64,000 nt of DNA from contig NZ_JAGDEL010000014.1 of assembly GCF_017497975.1 (NCBI RefSeq), positions 1 through 64,000 on the forward strand, written 5' to 3'. This DNA comes from Metabacillus bambusae. Its GTDB lineage: Bacteria; Bacillota; Bacilli; Bacillales; Bacillaceae. Below are positions 26,832 to 36,634 of the stretch, in pieces; within the stretch, counting starts at the first letter, position 1, and the number at the start of each line of letters is the position of its first letter. The notes under the pieces are model-generated. The model saw nothing but the letters and a program-made list of their open reading frames with translations. It was not told the DNA's origin and made no database searches. Position numbers and translations under genes: made by a program.

Positions 26832-28643
26832 ATGATCCAAAGTTTTATCTTATTTAGAAGCTTTTCAGCAAAAATAATCATTGCCTTTCTACTTGTGATT
26901 TTGATATCGACTCTCTTTATCTCGTTATCTTTTTACTGGGAGTCCAATTCAATCTTGAAGAAAAATGTGAGGGAATCCACTGTTCAAATCACCAAGCAAA
27001 CGGCAGATTCGCTCTCTTTTATATTAAATGTTGGAATCGATACCTCTGATTTCATTAGTAGCGATCAGAATATTCAACAAGCTGCATTAAAATTAAAGGA
27101 CAAACCGTCTTACGAACAAAATAGAGATTCTCAATACATAAAAACCTTGCTGAATAATTATGTCTATTCCAACTCTTTCGTCAAAATTGTTTATGTGTTG
27201 AAAGAAGAAGGCAGCGGTTGGGGCAGCGGAACTTTTTCTGAAGCTAGACTTAAGAAAATTCGCCTCTCAGAACAAGAATGGGTAAAAGAAGTCAAACGAA
27301 TGGACGGAGAATTGGTTTGGCAAGGGCTTCAGTATGACTACTTTAGTGGAGGAGGAGTCAGTACGGATTTAATCCTTCCTATTGGAAGGGTATTGAAAGA
27401 TTTTGACACGCTACGTAATATCGGACTTGTGCAGGTTCATTTGGATGGTAGGTCAATACTTAATACGATTGAGGAATTGAAACTTGGAAAGACCGGAAAG
27501 TTTTTCGTTGTTGATAGAAAAGGAAGGATCATGATTGATTCAAATCTAGACATGATCAACAAAAAAGTGAAAAATTCAGATTTGTACAATCATATTGTAG
27601 GTAATGATTCGATTGAATTCGAGTTTGCCGCAAAAGGGGTGCCTTATTACGGCGTTAAGCAACCCCTCAGTAACGGCTGGATGCTTGTAGGTACTGTTCC
27701 CATCCATGAAATCAGCGGACAATTAGACCGTCTCCAATCCTGGATATTATTTTCATCAGTTGTTTTCTCCTTGCTTGCAATTGCCTTTGGGCTTTTTATT
27801 GCAGGTCGAGTAACTAAGCCTGTCAGACAACTGACCAGGACTATGCTGCATGTTCAACAAGGAAACCTTAATGTAAGAGCGGAAGTTAATTCCTCTGATG
27901 AGATCGGCTTTTTAAGTAAGAAGTTTAACGAAATGCTTAATGAAATAGTGAATTTGATACAACAGGTGGAATCTGAACAGAGTGAAAAGCATCATGCTGA
28001 GCTTCGCGCTGTTGTACACCGGGTTCATCCCCATTTCCTTTATAACACGCTTAGTACACTCCGCTGGCTTATTGATTCAAAACAAAACGAACGAGCTTCT
28101 TTAGTATTGTCTGCACTAACCCATCTATTGGAAGCAAATATGAGTAAAAGCGGCAATATTATTACGATAGGAGAAGAACTAGACATCATCAGAAAATATT
28201 TGATCATTTTGGAGCTTCGCTACGAGAAAACATTCAACCTAGAAATAGATGTAGAACCAGAAACGGAAAAAATCCTCATTCCTCGCATGTTGTTGCAGCC
28301 TTTAGTAGAAAACGCTATATTTCATGGCATCGTGCCTAAAAACATGGACGGACAAATCTCTATTAGGATTCATTCTTATGATGGATATATTGAATTTATT
28401 ATTAAAGATGATGGTTTAGGAATCAGAGATGATAAGTTGAAGGAATTGAACGATCCTAAAATAGCAGTCGAAAAAGGAAATATCGGGATCGGCCTACGGC
28501 ATATTTTTGACACGCTGAGGTTGTATTACACTCAAAATTGGGAATGGACCATATCCAACGGTTTAGAGCGCGGTACAACTGTACGCATCTTGTTAAAAAA
28601 ATTGGACGTTGCTACAAAAGAACAAGGAGAACAGGGGGAATAA
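26832..28643 (+). CDS. YesM-type membrane sensor histidine kinase
   Basis: 603 residues. Membrane segments at about 13-33 and 308-328 flank an extracellular Cache-like sensor (FFVVDRKGRIMIDSNLDMI). A HAMP linker (RVTKPVRQLTRTML), the His box VHPHFLYNTLSTLRW and an ATPase domain with PLVENAIFHG and DDGLGI follow. It is the first gene of a kinase-regulator-binding protein operon facing away from the alpha-glucan locus. Sensing of alpha-glucan fragments is a plausible role based only on position. Confidence 0.9.
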   Translation: MIQSFILFRSFSAKIIIAFLLVILISTLFISLSFYWESNSILKKNVRESTVQITKQTADSLSFILNVGIDTSDFISSDQNIQQAALKLKDKPSYEQNRDSQYIKTLLNNYVYSNSFVKIVYVLKEEGSGWGSGTFSEARLKKIRLSEQEWVKEVKRMDGELVWQGLQYDYFSGGGVSTDLILPIGRVLKDFDTLRNIGLVQVHLDGRSILNTIEELKLGKTGKFFVVDRKGRIMIDSNLDMINKKVKNSDLYNHIVGNDSIEFEFAAKGVPYYGVKQPLSNGWMLVGTVPIHEISGQLDRLQSWILFSSVVFSLLAIAFGLFIAGRVTKPVRQLTRTMLHVQQGNLNVRAEVNSSDEIGFLSKKFNEMLNEIVNLIQQVESEQSEKHHAELRAVVHRVHPHFLYNTLSTLRWLIDSKQNERASLVLSALTHLLEANMSKSGNIITIGEELDIIRKYLIILELRYEKTFNLEIDVEPETEKILIPRMLLQPLVENAIFHGIVPKNMDGQISIRIHSYDGYIEFIIKDDGLGIRDDKLKELNDPKIAVEKGNIGIGLRHIFDTLRLYYTQNWEWTISNGLERGTTVRILLKKLDVATKEQGEQGE

Positions 28644-28646
28644 GTT

Positions 28647-30221
28647 ATGTATAGAATTCTTATCGTCGATGACGAACCTGTCATCCGCAAAGGAATCACT
28701 TCCTTTATTGATTTGAAAAAGGAAGAAATTACAGTCGATGATCAATATGCCAACGGTGCGGAAGCCCTGGCAGCACTAAAAAAACAACCCTATGATATTC
28801 TAATTACTGACATCAAAATGCCTTTGATAGGGGGCATCGAACTTACGAAGCAAGCATTAGAGCTCTACCCGTAGTTGAAAGTAATTCTAATCAGCAACTA
28901 CAGCGACTTTGAATTCGTAAAAGAAGGGCTTAAGCTAGGCGCTGTCGATTATTTGTTAAAGCTAACATTAAAAAAAGATGACCTTCTTTCCGTCCTTCAG
29001 CGATGCATTACTATGCTTGTCGAAGAAAGGAAAAAAGCTTTCGAAATGACCAATTACCAGCAAGGAGCTGTCTATCTGGAAAGAAAACGTGTTGAACAGG
29101 AAATTAAACGAATGATCGCACAAGAGCAGACCTCCCCTATTCCAGTAGAATGGGCCCCAGAATGGTTGGAAAATTCCTATGCTTGCGTTTATCTTATGCT
29201 TGATAATGCGGATGAGTGGAGAGAAAATCACGGCTACCTATATGTGCAGCTCCTATTGGAAGAATGGCAGAATATGTTTTATATGCATATTGAAAAAGGA
29301 GCTGCACTGATTGTAGCTGAAAGCAGCTTGTTTATTATCGTACCAGATCGTGATGCGGATATGCATCGTGGTCGACTTTTGGAATGGAAGCAGGCATTGG
29401 AAAAGGAATGTCAAGTTTCAACATCAGCAGGCTTAGTGGTAGAACAAGGTATTAGCTGCATTTTTAAAGGATTTATTAATAGTCGTGCTGCTTGCCAAAG
29501 ACGTTTTTTCGAAGGTCTTGGCGGACTATTCCCTTCAAACAACTCAGAAACCTTTACTGAAAAATTACAAATAGACAATGAAATCCATCATGATTTTAGT
29601 CCTTTATTCGAAATAATCCGCAACGGAGATCCGATTTCATCAGCGATTGAATATGCTCTAGAACGTTGGAAGAGTGGGTATCTAACTTCTGAACAAGTGA
29701 AGCAAGAGGCGTGCAGTGTTCTTACAGGTGTTTACAATTTGCACGGCGTTGAGGAACCAATGCTTACAGAGCGCCATGATCTGATTTATCAGGCGGAAAC
29801 AATGGAACAAATGGTATCCCTTCTGATTTGCCAACTAGAAGAAAATAGGACTTCTTTTCTGCCAAAACTGACTAAAGATGGATACGATGAGAACTTAATT
29901 ACAAAGGCGCTTGAATATATTGCAGCTCATTATACTGAGAACTTAACACTTCAAAATGTAGCAGATACCGTTCATCTTAGCAAAAGTTATTTTAGTCTTT
30001 ATTTTAAAAAACAAACAGGTCGAAACTTTGTCGATTATTTGATAGAACTGCGTATTAGAGAAGCAAAGCGACTATTAGTGGAAAGTGAAAAACGTATTTA
30101 CGATGTAGCAAAAGCTGCAGGCTTTAAAGATGTGAAATATTTTAGCAAGGTCTTTAAAAAAATAACCGGACTAACACCAATAGCTTACAGGGAAAAACAC
30201 CAGGTGACTAAAAGTGTTTAG
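28647..30221 (+). pseudogene. YesN-type response regulator interrupted by an amber stop
   Basis: Reading through, the product would be about 524 residues: receiver with LIVDDE and phosphoacceptor Asp in ILITDIKMP, linker, and two AraC helix-turn-helix motifs (AAGFKDVKYFSKVFKKITGLTPIAYREK). Codon 76 is TAG (28872-28874), between LELYP and LKVILISNYSDFEF. Relatives usually have a polar residue here, so one C-to-T change in a CAG codon would explain it. The frame on both sides is intact and nothing else is damaged. A TTG directly after the stop could restart but has no ribosome site, and its product would lack half the receiver. Options: recent inactivation, amber readthrough, or a sequencing error. 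Confidence 0.8.
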
Positions 30222-31506
30222 GGTAAGTAATCGTCTTTTTGTAAAGAGTTTGTGGTGGATACTCTGCTTACTAATGTTATTATTGTTTTCCGGTTGTAAA
30301 AATCCTTCCATGATTTCCGACCCCAAAAAGGTTGAAACGCTTAAGAATGAGGAAAAAACGGTCATTACTTTTTGGCACACATACAACGATAGAGAAACCG
30401 AACTGCTAGAACTGATGTTGATCCCTGCTTTTGAGCGTGAGAACCCGAACATTCGGATCGAGTCTGTAAACTTTGCTTTCAATAACGAACTTAAGAACAC
30501 TTTAATTTCACGAGCCTCTTCAAAAAGAGGTCCCGATTTAGTACGAATTGATATTGCTTGGGTTCCAGAGTTTTCATGTAAAGGGCTTCTTGTACCTTTA
30601 AACGAATTACCAGGCTTTCAAGGTATCCGGAAGAGATTTAATCCTGATGCCATGGATATTGGCCATTATAAAAATAACTATTATTCCCTGCCGCTTAATA
30701 TTTACACGAAGGCTGCTATCTTTAACCGTGAACTTCTTAAACGTGCAGGCTATACAAACCCACCGAATACAATGGAGGAAGTCCTAGAGCTAGCACATAA
30801 GCATCGCTTTTCAATCGGTCTCGGAGGATTGGAACCATGGGATACGATTCCATATTTATATAGCCTCGGGGGTTCCTTATCTAATAAGAATTTCACAAAG
30901 GCTTCAGGCTATTTAAACAGCAAAGAAACAATCTATGCAGTGGAACAGTTAACGGCATTATATAAGGAAAAACTCATTAACCTTCCCGATCAGTCAGGTG
31001 ACGACAAAAACTTCGAACGAGTAAAATCAGGAAATATTCTTATGACCGATGAAGGACCCTGGTTCTACAGTCTACTGAATAAAGTAGACTTGGAACGTGC
31101 TCAAAAGCTGACTACCCCAGTACCCTTTCCACATGGTAAAGACCCAGCTATGATTATTGGCGGAGAAAACCTTGTTATTATGCAGGGTAGCAAACAGCCA
31201 GCTGCGGCATGGACTTTTATGAAATGGATGACGGAAAAGGAAGCACAGCTTCTCATGGCGCAAACTGGATTGATGCCAACAAACCTTGATGCAGCAAAGT
31301 CGCTGGAAATAACTGAAAATTCTTACCTTTATTCTTATAAGGAGACTGCAGAGCATGCGTTTCTTTGGCCGAAAGTTAAGAATTGGAGTAAAATCGACGA
31401 AGTATATACAGACTACTTAAATAAAATATTTGAAGGTAAATTGTCCGTTAAGGATGGATTGGATCGTGCAGCAGCCGAAATAGATAGGCTCTTAGCAGAT
31501 TCATGA
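30214..31506 (+). CDS. Family 1 sugar-binding lipoprotein without adjacent permeases
   Basis: 430 residues. The signal ends in lipobox LLLFSGC (Cys near residue 28). The fold is that of MalE/MsmE-type binding proteins (VITFWHTYNDRE, GPDLVRIDIAWVPEF, YSLPLNIYTKAAIFNRELL, MTDEGPWFYSLL). The GTG start overlaps the regulator stop by 8 nt, with AGGTGA upstream, so translation is coupled. No permease follows. It may feed an importer encoded elsewhere or act as an extracellular co-sensor of the kinase in the same operon (inference). Confidence 0.87.
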   Translation: MFRVSNRLFVKSLWWILCLLMLLLFSGCKNPSMISDPKKVETLKNEEKTVITFWHTYNDRETELLELMLIPAFERENPNIRIESVNFAFNNELKNTLISRASSKRGPDLVRIDIAWVPEFSCKGLLVPLNELPGFQGIRKRFNPDAMDIGHYKNNYYSLPLNIYTKAAIFNRELLKRAGYTNPPNTMEEVLELAHKHRFSIGLGGLEPWDTIPYLYSLGGSLSNKNFTKASGYLNSKETIYAVEQLTALYKEKLINLPDQSGDDKNFERVKSGNILMTDEGPWFYSLLNKVDLERAQKLTTPVPFPHGKDPAMIIGGENLVIMQGSKQPAAAWTFMKWMTEKEAQLLMAQTGLMPTNLDAAKSLEITENSYLYSYKETAEHAFLWPKVKNWSKIDEVYTDYLNKIFEGKLSVKDGLDRAAAEIDRLLADS

Positions 31507-31693
31507 TTCAGAACCATGATAGTAATACTTCAATCTTTTGTAATCTGAATCAGAAAAATTCTCAAAATTCTTTCTAACCCTATTAAAAATATTCAAAAAA
31601 ATTCAGATCAACAATTCCATTTAATATTTCCTAGCTAGTTTATTAATAAGTTTTTGCATGTTACCTATCTCATAGTCGAGACTCAATACTAAT

Positions 31694-31723
31694 AAGGAGG
31701 CTAACTTCTAAGTCAGCCTCCTT
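31694..31723 (+). terminator. Hairpin downstream of the binding-protein operon
   Basis: AAGGAGGCT plus ACTT pair with AAGT plus AGCCTCCTT around one A/C mismatch. The U tract is weak (TCAGATTGTAAT). It likely ends the plus-strand operon. Apart from this and the next hairpin, the 551-nt stretch 31507-32057 shows nothing. Confidence 0.55.
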
Positions 31724-31923
31724 TCAGATTGTAATAGACACTAAATGTAACACCATATATTAATCATATTCCTGTATTTCGATGTAATTATGAATGTAGA
31801 AATTTCTCCTTCAAACCAGCTCCTTCAGTATTTGGATGAAATTTACCACAAAGCATTCCAAGATTACTACCTTCTTAGATTGACAGAAATACATTAGCCT
31901 AATGAGCTTTATGCATAATAAAG

Positions 31924-31949
31924 AGACTCAAAACCTAAGGTTTGAGTCT
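31924..31949 (-). terminator. Terminator of the YesL/importer operon
   Basis: AGACTCAAA/TTTGAGTCT stem extended by CCT/AGG; on the minus strand CTTTATTATG follows. It lies 109 nt after the YesL stop codon. Confidence 0.55.
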
Positions 31950-32057
31950 TAAAATCATTGCTATATTTTAAAATCTTCATATTGAGCCAAACATTCCACC
32001 AAGATCGATTACCCAACAGTTACTACTTTAGTACTAACCAGATGTTCACTAGATTTT

Positions 32058-32681
32058 CTAAGTCTCATACCTTGAAAAAGCTTTATTAAAAATATAAGAA
32101 TTAATAAAAGAAAGAAATGCAAATCCCCCAAATGTTCCAAAATATAACCCTGATAGGAATCCTATGGATGAAGAAAAAGTAAAAATTACTGGAATTACGG
32201 AAAGACTTAATAATAATAGGAGATAAAGGTAATTAGATACACCTATCAATAATGAATTCAATAGTGACTTTTTAATAGTATCTTCATATCTAGCCATGTA
32301 AGGAAAAATAAAAAGCAAGATGCAAAGATAAACAAATCCAAACATAATTAACATGCTTACAAAAAATAGCTTAGGTACTCCACTGAGACTTCCCAAAAGT
32401 AAGAAATTTGCAAGAAGTAAAAATCCGGCGGCTAACATTATAAACCAAACAATTGTACTTTGAATAAAATTCTTATTAAAAGATAATATGAAACTCTTAA
32501 CGACATACTTATCTTCATCTCTTACCATTTTTATTAATACAGAATATAAAGCAGTGATTGAAGCACCAATAGTTATGATAGGCATACAAAACAGTAAGAA
32601 TATAAAGTTTAAAATTACTAAATCAATTACTCGTGATAAAAATCTAAATAATCGTCCATCTAAATTAAATAAATGACTCAA
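32058..32681 (-). CDS. YesL-family (DUF624) membrane protein
   Basis: 207 residues with about five or six hydrophobic helices and the family opening LFNLDGRLFRFLSRVIDLVILNFIFLL. Related proteins accompany YesMN/LplABC-type sugar importers in Bacillus; their function is not established. The start is TTG with AAAGGGG upstream. It is the last gene of the minus-strand importer group, 180 nt after the binding protein and separated from it by a terminator, so it may be expressed separately. Confidence 0.82.
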   Translation of the reverse strand: MSHLFNLDGRLFRFLSRVIDLVILNFIFLLFCMPIITIGASITALYSVLIKMVRDEDKYVVKSFILSFNKNFIQSTIVWFIMLAAGFLLLANFLLLGSLSGVPKLFFVSMLIMFGFVYLCILLFIFPYMARYEDTIKKSLLNSLLIGVSNYLYLLLLLSLSVIPVIFTFSSSIGFLSGLYFGTFGGFAFLSFINSYIFNKAFSRYET

Positions 32682-32788
32682 TTTTCGCCACCCCTTTCTA
32701 GCTATCTATCAATTATCAATCCTTTAATTAGAGTAAAAGTAACATGTTAATTTGTACTCTCACTAATAAATTGGCTTTAAGAAAAACA

Positions 32789-32824
32789 ACAGTCGGCCCC
32801 ACGAATTAGGAGTAAACCGACTGT
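32789..32824 (-). terminator. Terminator of the second LplABC-type operon
   Basis: Stem ACAGTCGG/CCGACTGT with an inner GGCCCC-rich loop; TGTTTTTC follows on the minus strand. It is placed 37 nt after the binding-protein stop. Confidence 0.75.
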
Positions 32825-32861
32825 CATTTCTGTTAATGAGTTTCAAATTAAAATTCGCAAT

Positions 32862-34409
32862 TTATTTGGTTTCTACAAGACTTTTTTGATATCTGTCAAA
32901 TGCTTTGTTCTGAATATCCAAATATTCGTCAATACCCATTTGTTTTAATTGAGAATTATATGAATCCCACTCTTCTGTAGCTCCACCTTCAACAACCCAC
33001 TTTGATTGCATAGAATTCACATAAGAATCAATGTCTGTACTTAGTGTACTTAAACGGTTCATCTCTTCAGTTGTATAAACAACATTAGGATATTGTTCTT
33101 TTGCATACTTATTATTTTGTTTGTCTAATTCAAGCTTCAATCCATCTCCACCATTAGTTGGAAGTGTTACTTTTTCATTAAATCCTTCCCCGACATATTT
33201 AGGACCAAAATCTCGGAATGAGTTAATCCATGCAAATATATCTGCTGATTCACCTTCAGGAGCATCTAAGACTTTGTATGTTCCGTCTTCTCCTTTTTCA
33301 ACTCCAACACCGAAAGAACCGTAGAAGGTTTGAATACTTGCATCTTCTGTGTAAAATTTATCTACCCATTTCAATAATTCAGCAGGATTCTCAGCTTTTG
33401 TTGTGATCATAAACTCATTTCTAGAATAAACGGGTGCATCAGTCATTACATACCGTTCTCCATCTGGACCTTCTAGTGCAGGTAATTGCGCATACTCACC
33501 TGCATTTGGTCCAAATGTGGCGTCCGGGGTCCAACCAGATGATACCCCAACCAAGGAACCTTCTTCACTTTTCCGTTTTGCTTCAGCCATAGAAGTATCT
33601 TGTGTAAATAGCTCTTGATCAATTAGCCCTTCTGTATATGCTTTATGCATCCATTCAATCCCTTCTTTATAGGCATCTTCAGTTGGGATATAGATTGGCT
33701 TTCCATCTTTAACAGTCATACTAGTTGAATAACTACCTTTAGGTAAACCAAAGGGTAAAATAAACCCCATAACATCACCCTGATAAGCAATTTCATCATT
33801 AGGGTCTCCGTTTCCATTTGCATCTTTCTCTTTAAATGCTTTTAAAACGTTATAAAACTCTTCATAAGTCTGTGGCATTGATAGGCCTAAATTATCTAAC
33901 CATTTTTGATTGATGAACATTGAATTTCCTGCAACTGGTCTTAATGGTAGTTTCTTTGGCAGACTATAAATATGTCCATCAGGAGATGTTACCATAGCAC
34001 GTAATGTAGGATCTGCATCAAATGCAGCTTTTAAGTTAGGCATATTCTCTTCAATCAAATCTTCTAACGGAATAAACACGCCTGAGTTCTTAGCTATATC
34101 TGAATCTCCTAGAGCCAAAGAGCCCCAAAATGCATCAGGTAAATCTCCCCCAGCCATTAATATAGACTTTTTGTCTCCCCATTCACTATTTAGATAAATA
34201 TCCCAATCAATTGAAATTCCAGCTTCTTTTTCAGTCTCTTCCACAAACCCTTTTAAAAAATCATCTCCCCAGTCTGACCAACGTACTGTCGCAATTTTAT
34301 AGGTTCCATCTTCTTTGGATTCCGAACTAGATGAGTCCTTACTACACCCCACTATTAAACTAGCTGCTAAAGTAACATTTAATAACAATCCTAATTTTTT
34401 CTTAAGCAT
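32862..34409 (-). CDS. LplA/YtcQ-type substrate-binding lipoprotein
   Basis: 515 residues. Lipobox SLIVGC places the lipid-bearing Cys near residue 22, followed by a Ser/Glu-rich linker. The body matches large binding proteins for polysaccharide-derived oligosaccharides (ILMAGGDLPDAFWGS, IPLEDLIEENMPNLKAAFD, YSLPKKLPLRP). It lies 17 nt after the permease and completes a permease-permease-binding protein operon divergent from a kinase/regulator pair. The ligand is unknown. Confidence 0.9.
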   Translation of the reverse strand: MLKKKLGLLLNVTLAASLIVGCSKDSSSSESKEDGTYKIATVRWSDWGDDFLKGFVEETEKEAGISIDWDIYLNSEWGDKKSILMAGGDLPDAFWGSLALGDSDIAKNSGVFIPLEDLIEENMPNLKAAFDADPTLRAMVTSPDGHIYSLPKKLPLRPVAGNSMFINQKWLDNLGLSMPQTYEEFYNVLKAFKEKDANGNGDPNDEIAYQGDVMGFILPFGLPKGSYSTSMTVKDGKPIYIPTEDAYKEGIEWMHKAYTEGLIDQELFTQDTSMAEAKRKSEEGSLVGVSSGWTPDATFGPNAGEYAQLPALEGPDGERYVMTDAPVYSRNEFMITTKAENPAELLKWVDKFYTEDASIQTFYGSFGVGVEKGEDGTYKVLDAPEGESADIFAWINSFRDFGPKYVGEGFNEKVTLPTNGGDGLKLELDKQNNKYAKEQYPNVVYTTEEMNRLSTLSTDIDSYVNSMQSKWVVEGGATEEWDSYNSQLKQMGIDEYLDIQNKAFDRYQKSLVETK

Positions 34410-34426
34410 CTTTTTTCCCCCTATTA

Positions 34427-35347
34427 TTATTCTTTTATTGAGCCAACCATAACACCTTGATTAAAATACTTTTGTAAAAATGGATATAAACACATAATTG
34501 GAAGAGTGGAAACGACTATTGCTGCATACTTCATCATCTCTGATAATCTCCTTAATTCTGATGCTAGTTCTCCTGATGCAGTTCCAAGAAGCGACTCATT
34601 AGCAATCAAAATTCTTCGTAGTATCAGTTGAAGCGGTTGTAAACTTTCGTTTGAAATATAAATCATAGCATCAAACCAAGAATTCCAGATCCCTACTGCT
34701 GTCCAAAGTCCAATGACGGCAAGAATTGCTTTTGACAATGGTAACACCATCGTTAGAAAATATCTGATCGTGCCACAGCCATCAATCTGAGCTGCTTCCC
34801 AAAGACTTTCAGGAATACTATTTTTAAAGAATGTTTTTGCAATAATAATGTTAAAAGCTGAAACAGAAAAAGGTAACACCAAAACCCAAAATGTATCTAA
34901 AAAGCCAAAATTTTTCACTACCAAATAAGTTGGAATTAAACCACCACCTATGAACATGGGAATAATATAAAAGGTGGAAATCAATTTTCTTCCAAATAAA
35001 TCTTGCCTTGATAAAACATATCCAGCTGGTATGTTCACAACCAATGCAATAAACGTTCCGACAATGGTGTAGATAATTGTATTTAGATATCCTCTCCAAA
35101 TCATCTCTTGTTTCAGTAATTCTATATATCCATCTAGTTTCCACTCTTTAGGCCAAAACCACACATTTCCGTTTGCGATATCAGCTGGATTACTAAAAGA
35201 AGCGATTACAATAAACCATAGTGGATATATAATCATCACCATCATCAGTATCGCTATTCCATATACCGAAATATCAAAAAATCTATCTTTCCAACTCTTT
35301 TCAGTTCTTGATTTTTCAGTAAACTTCTTTTTCATTATCGTTTCCAA
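34427..35347 (-). CDS. Carbohydrate ABC transporter permease, LplC/YtcP type
   Basis: 306 residues and about six membrane segments. EAA loop ESLWEAAQIDGCGTIRYFLTMVLPLSKA. The C-terminus FNQGVMVGSIKE is typical of the subfamily. The TTG at 35347 is preferred because GGGGAGG is 7 nt away; an ATG four codons later is too far from it. It forms the importer with the next permease; no ATPase is encoded, so a shared MsmX-like ATPase is expected. Confidence 0.9.
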   Translation of the reverse strand: METIMKKKFTEKSRTEKSWKDRFFDISVYGIAILMMVMIIYPLWFIVIASFSNPADIANGNVWFWPKEWKLDGYIELLKQEMIWRGYLNTIIYTIVGTFIALVVNIPAGYVLSRQDLFGRKLISTFYIIPMFIGGGLIPTYLVVKNFGFLDTFWVLVLPFSVSAFNIIIAKTFFKNSIPESLWEAAQIDGCGTIRYFLTMVLPLSKAILAVIGLWTAVGIWNSWFDAMIYISNESLQPLQLILRRILIANESLLGTASGELASELRRLSEMMKYAAIVVSTLPIMCLYPFLQKYFNQGVMVGSIKE

Positions 35348-35362
35348 ATCCTTACCTCCCCT

Positions 35363-36331
35363 CTAAAACAAGCTTGTTTTGGTTAGTTTCTTAGACATCC
35401 AATTCACTAAAAGTAAGATAACAATATTGACCACTGTATTGAATAACCCGATTGCTGTTGACAAGCTATACTGAAAATTTTGTAGCCCTATTTTATAAAC
35501 ATAGGTAGAAATAACTTCACTTCCAGCTATATTTAAAGGATTTTGTAGTAAAAGCACTTTTTCAAATCCTACACTTAAGAGACTGCCTGCTCGTAATATT
35601 AATAAAATCATTGCGGTAGGTAAAAGTAATGGTATATCAATATGAAGAATCTTTTGCACTTTACTTGCGCCATCCATAGTAGCAGCTTCGTAATAGGTTG
35701 GATTAATTGCTGAAAGAGCTGCTAAATAAATGATACTGTCCCAGCCTATATGTTGCCATACATCACTCCATACATAGATACTGCTAAAAAATGATGATTT
35801 TGACAAAACATTTGGCATTTCAATCCCAATTAATCCCAAAAAATTAGAAACTAATCCATTGCTAGGTGACAAGAAGATCAAAATCATTCCGCACATAACC
35901 ATAGTAGAAATAAAATGTGGTAAATAGGTTGTTACCTGAAAAACCTTTTTAAACATGCCAATACGTAATTGATTACAAAGTATTGCTAATGCAATTGGTA
36001 GTGGAAACCCTACCAAAATACTGTATAAACTGATATTTAACGTATTTTTTATTGTAAGATCAAATTGGTAAGAATTAAAAAATTGAATAAAGTGCTTTAA
36101 CCCTACCCATGGGCTCTCCCAAATACCTAAAGTTGGTGAATAATCTTTGAATGCGATTATTAACCCATACATAGGTAGGTAAGTAAAACAAATTAATAAT
36201 ATAATTGAAGGTAGTAGCAAAACATATAACGGTCCACTTTTCTTTAACTGTTTCAGCTTTTTAGATGTTTTACTATTGTTCGAGATTACTGCTGCATTAG
36301 TTATTTTTTGAGTAAAAACTTTATTTTCCAA
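35363..36331 (-). CDS. Carbohydrate ABC transporter permease, LplB type
   Basis: About 322 residues: basic N-terminus, six membrane segments and EAA loop YEAATMDGASKVQKILHIDIPLLLP. I chose the TTG at 36331 (LENKVFTQK) because AAGGAGG with seven spacing bases lies directly upstream; the longer frame to 36436 has no site and would add a non-family N-terminus. First gene of the operon 36331-32862, divergent from the kinase at 36635. Confidence 0.88.
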   Translation of the reverse strand: MENKVFTQKITNAAVISNNSKTSKKLKQLKKSGPLYVLLLPSIILLICFTYLPMYGLIIAFKDYSPTLGIWESPWVGLKHFIQFFNSYQFDLTIKNTLNISLYSILVGFPLPIALAILCNQLRIGMFKKVFQVTTYLPHFISTMVMCGMILIFLSPSNGLVSNFLGLIGIEMPNVLSKSSFFSSIYVWSDVWQHIGWDSIIYLAALSAINPTYYEAATMDGASKVQKILHIDIPLLLPTAMILLILRAGSLLSVGFEKVLLLQNPLNIAGSEVISTYVYKIGLQNFQYSLSTAIGLFNTVVNIVILLLVNWMSKKLTKTSLF

Positions 36332-36634
36332 TTTTCCCCCTCCTTTATTTAATATACAAATTATTTTGAAGTGCATTGAATAATAAGCTTTCTTCTCTTT
36401 CACTGTATATAATTCATTATATGGTAGCGCATTCATAAATAAATAGAAGGAAACGGTTAAGTCCCTAATACTATTCGGTGATAAAAAGACTATTTATTGA
36501 AATCAGAATGAACAGAATAGCACTATTCAGTCTTCGCTTGATAAATCAATCGCTTTCTTGACGGTTTTGTGCTAGAAAATGCTATTTGAATCTATATAAT
36601 GTAGAGTAAGGTAAGCCTTGGAGGTGAAAAAGAA
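36332..36634. other. Divergent promoter region of importer and kinase operons
   Basis: 303 nt serving both directions. A TATAAT at 36595-36600 lies 35 nt ahead of the kinase start and could be its -10; no well-spaced -35 is visible. A TTGACG occurs at 36559 but is too distant. An AATCAATCGCTTTCTTG stretch resembles half a cre site. Confidence 0.35.

Noticed and set aside
28875-30221. Independent AraC regulator starting at TTG 28875
   Set aside because: The start follows the amber codon directly, lacks a ribosome site, and would begin in the middle of the receiver domain.
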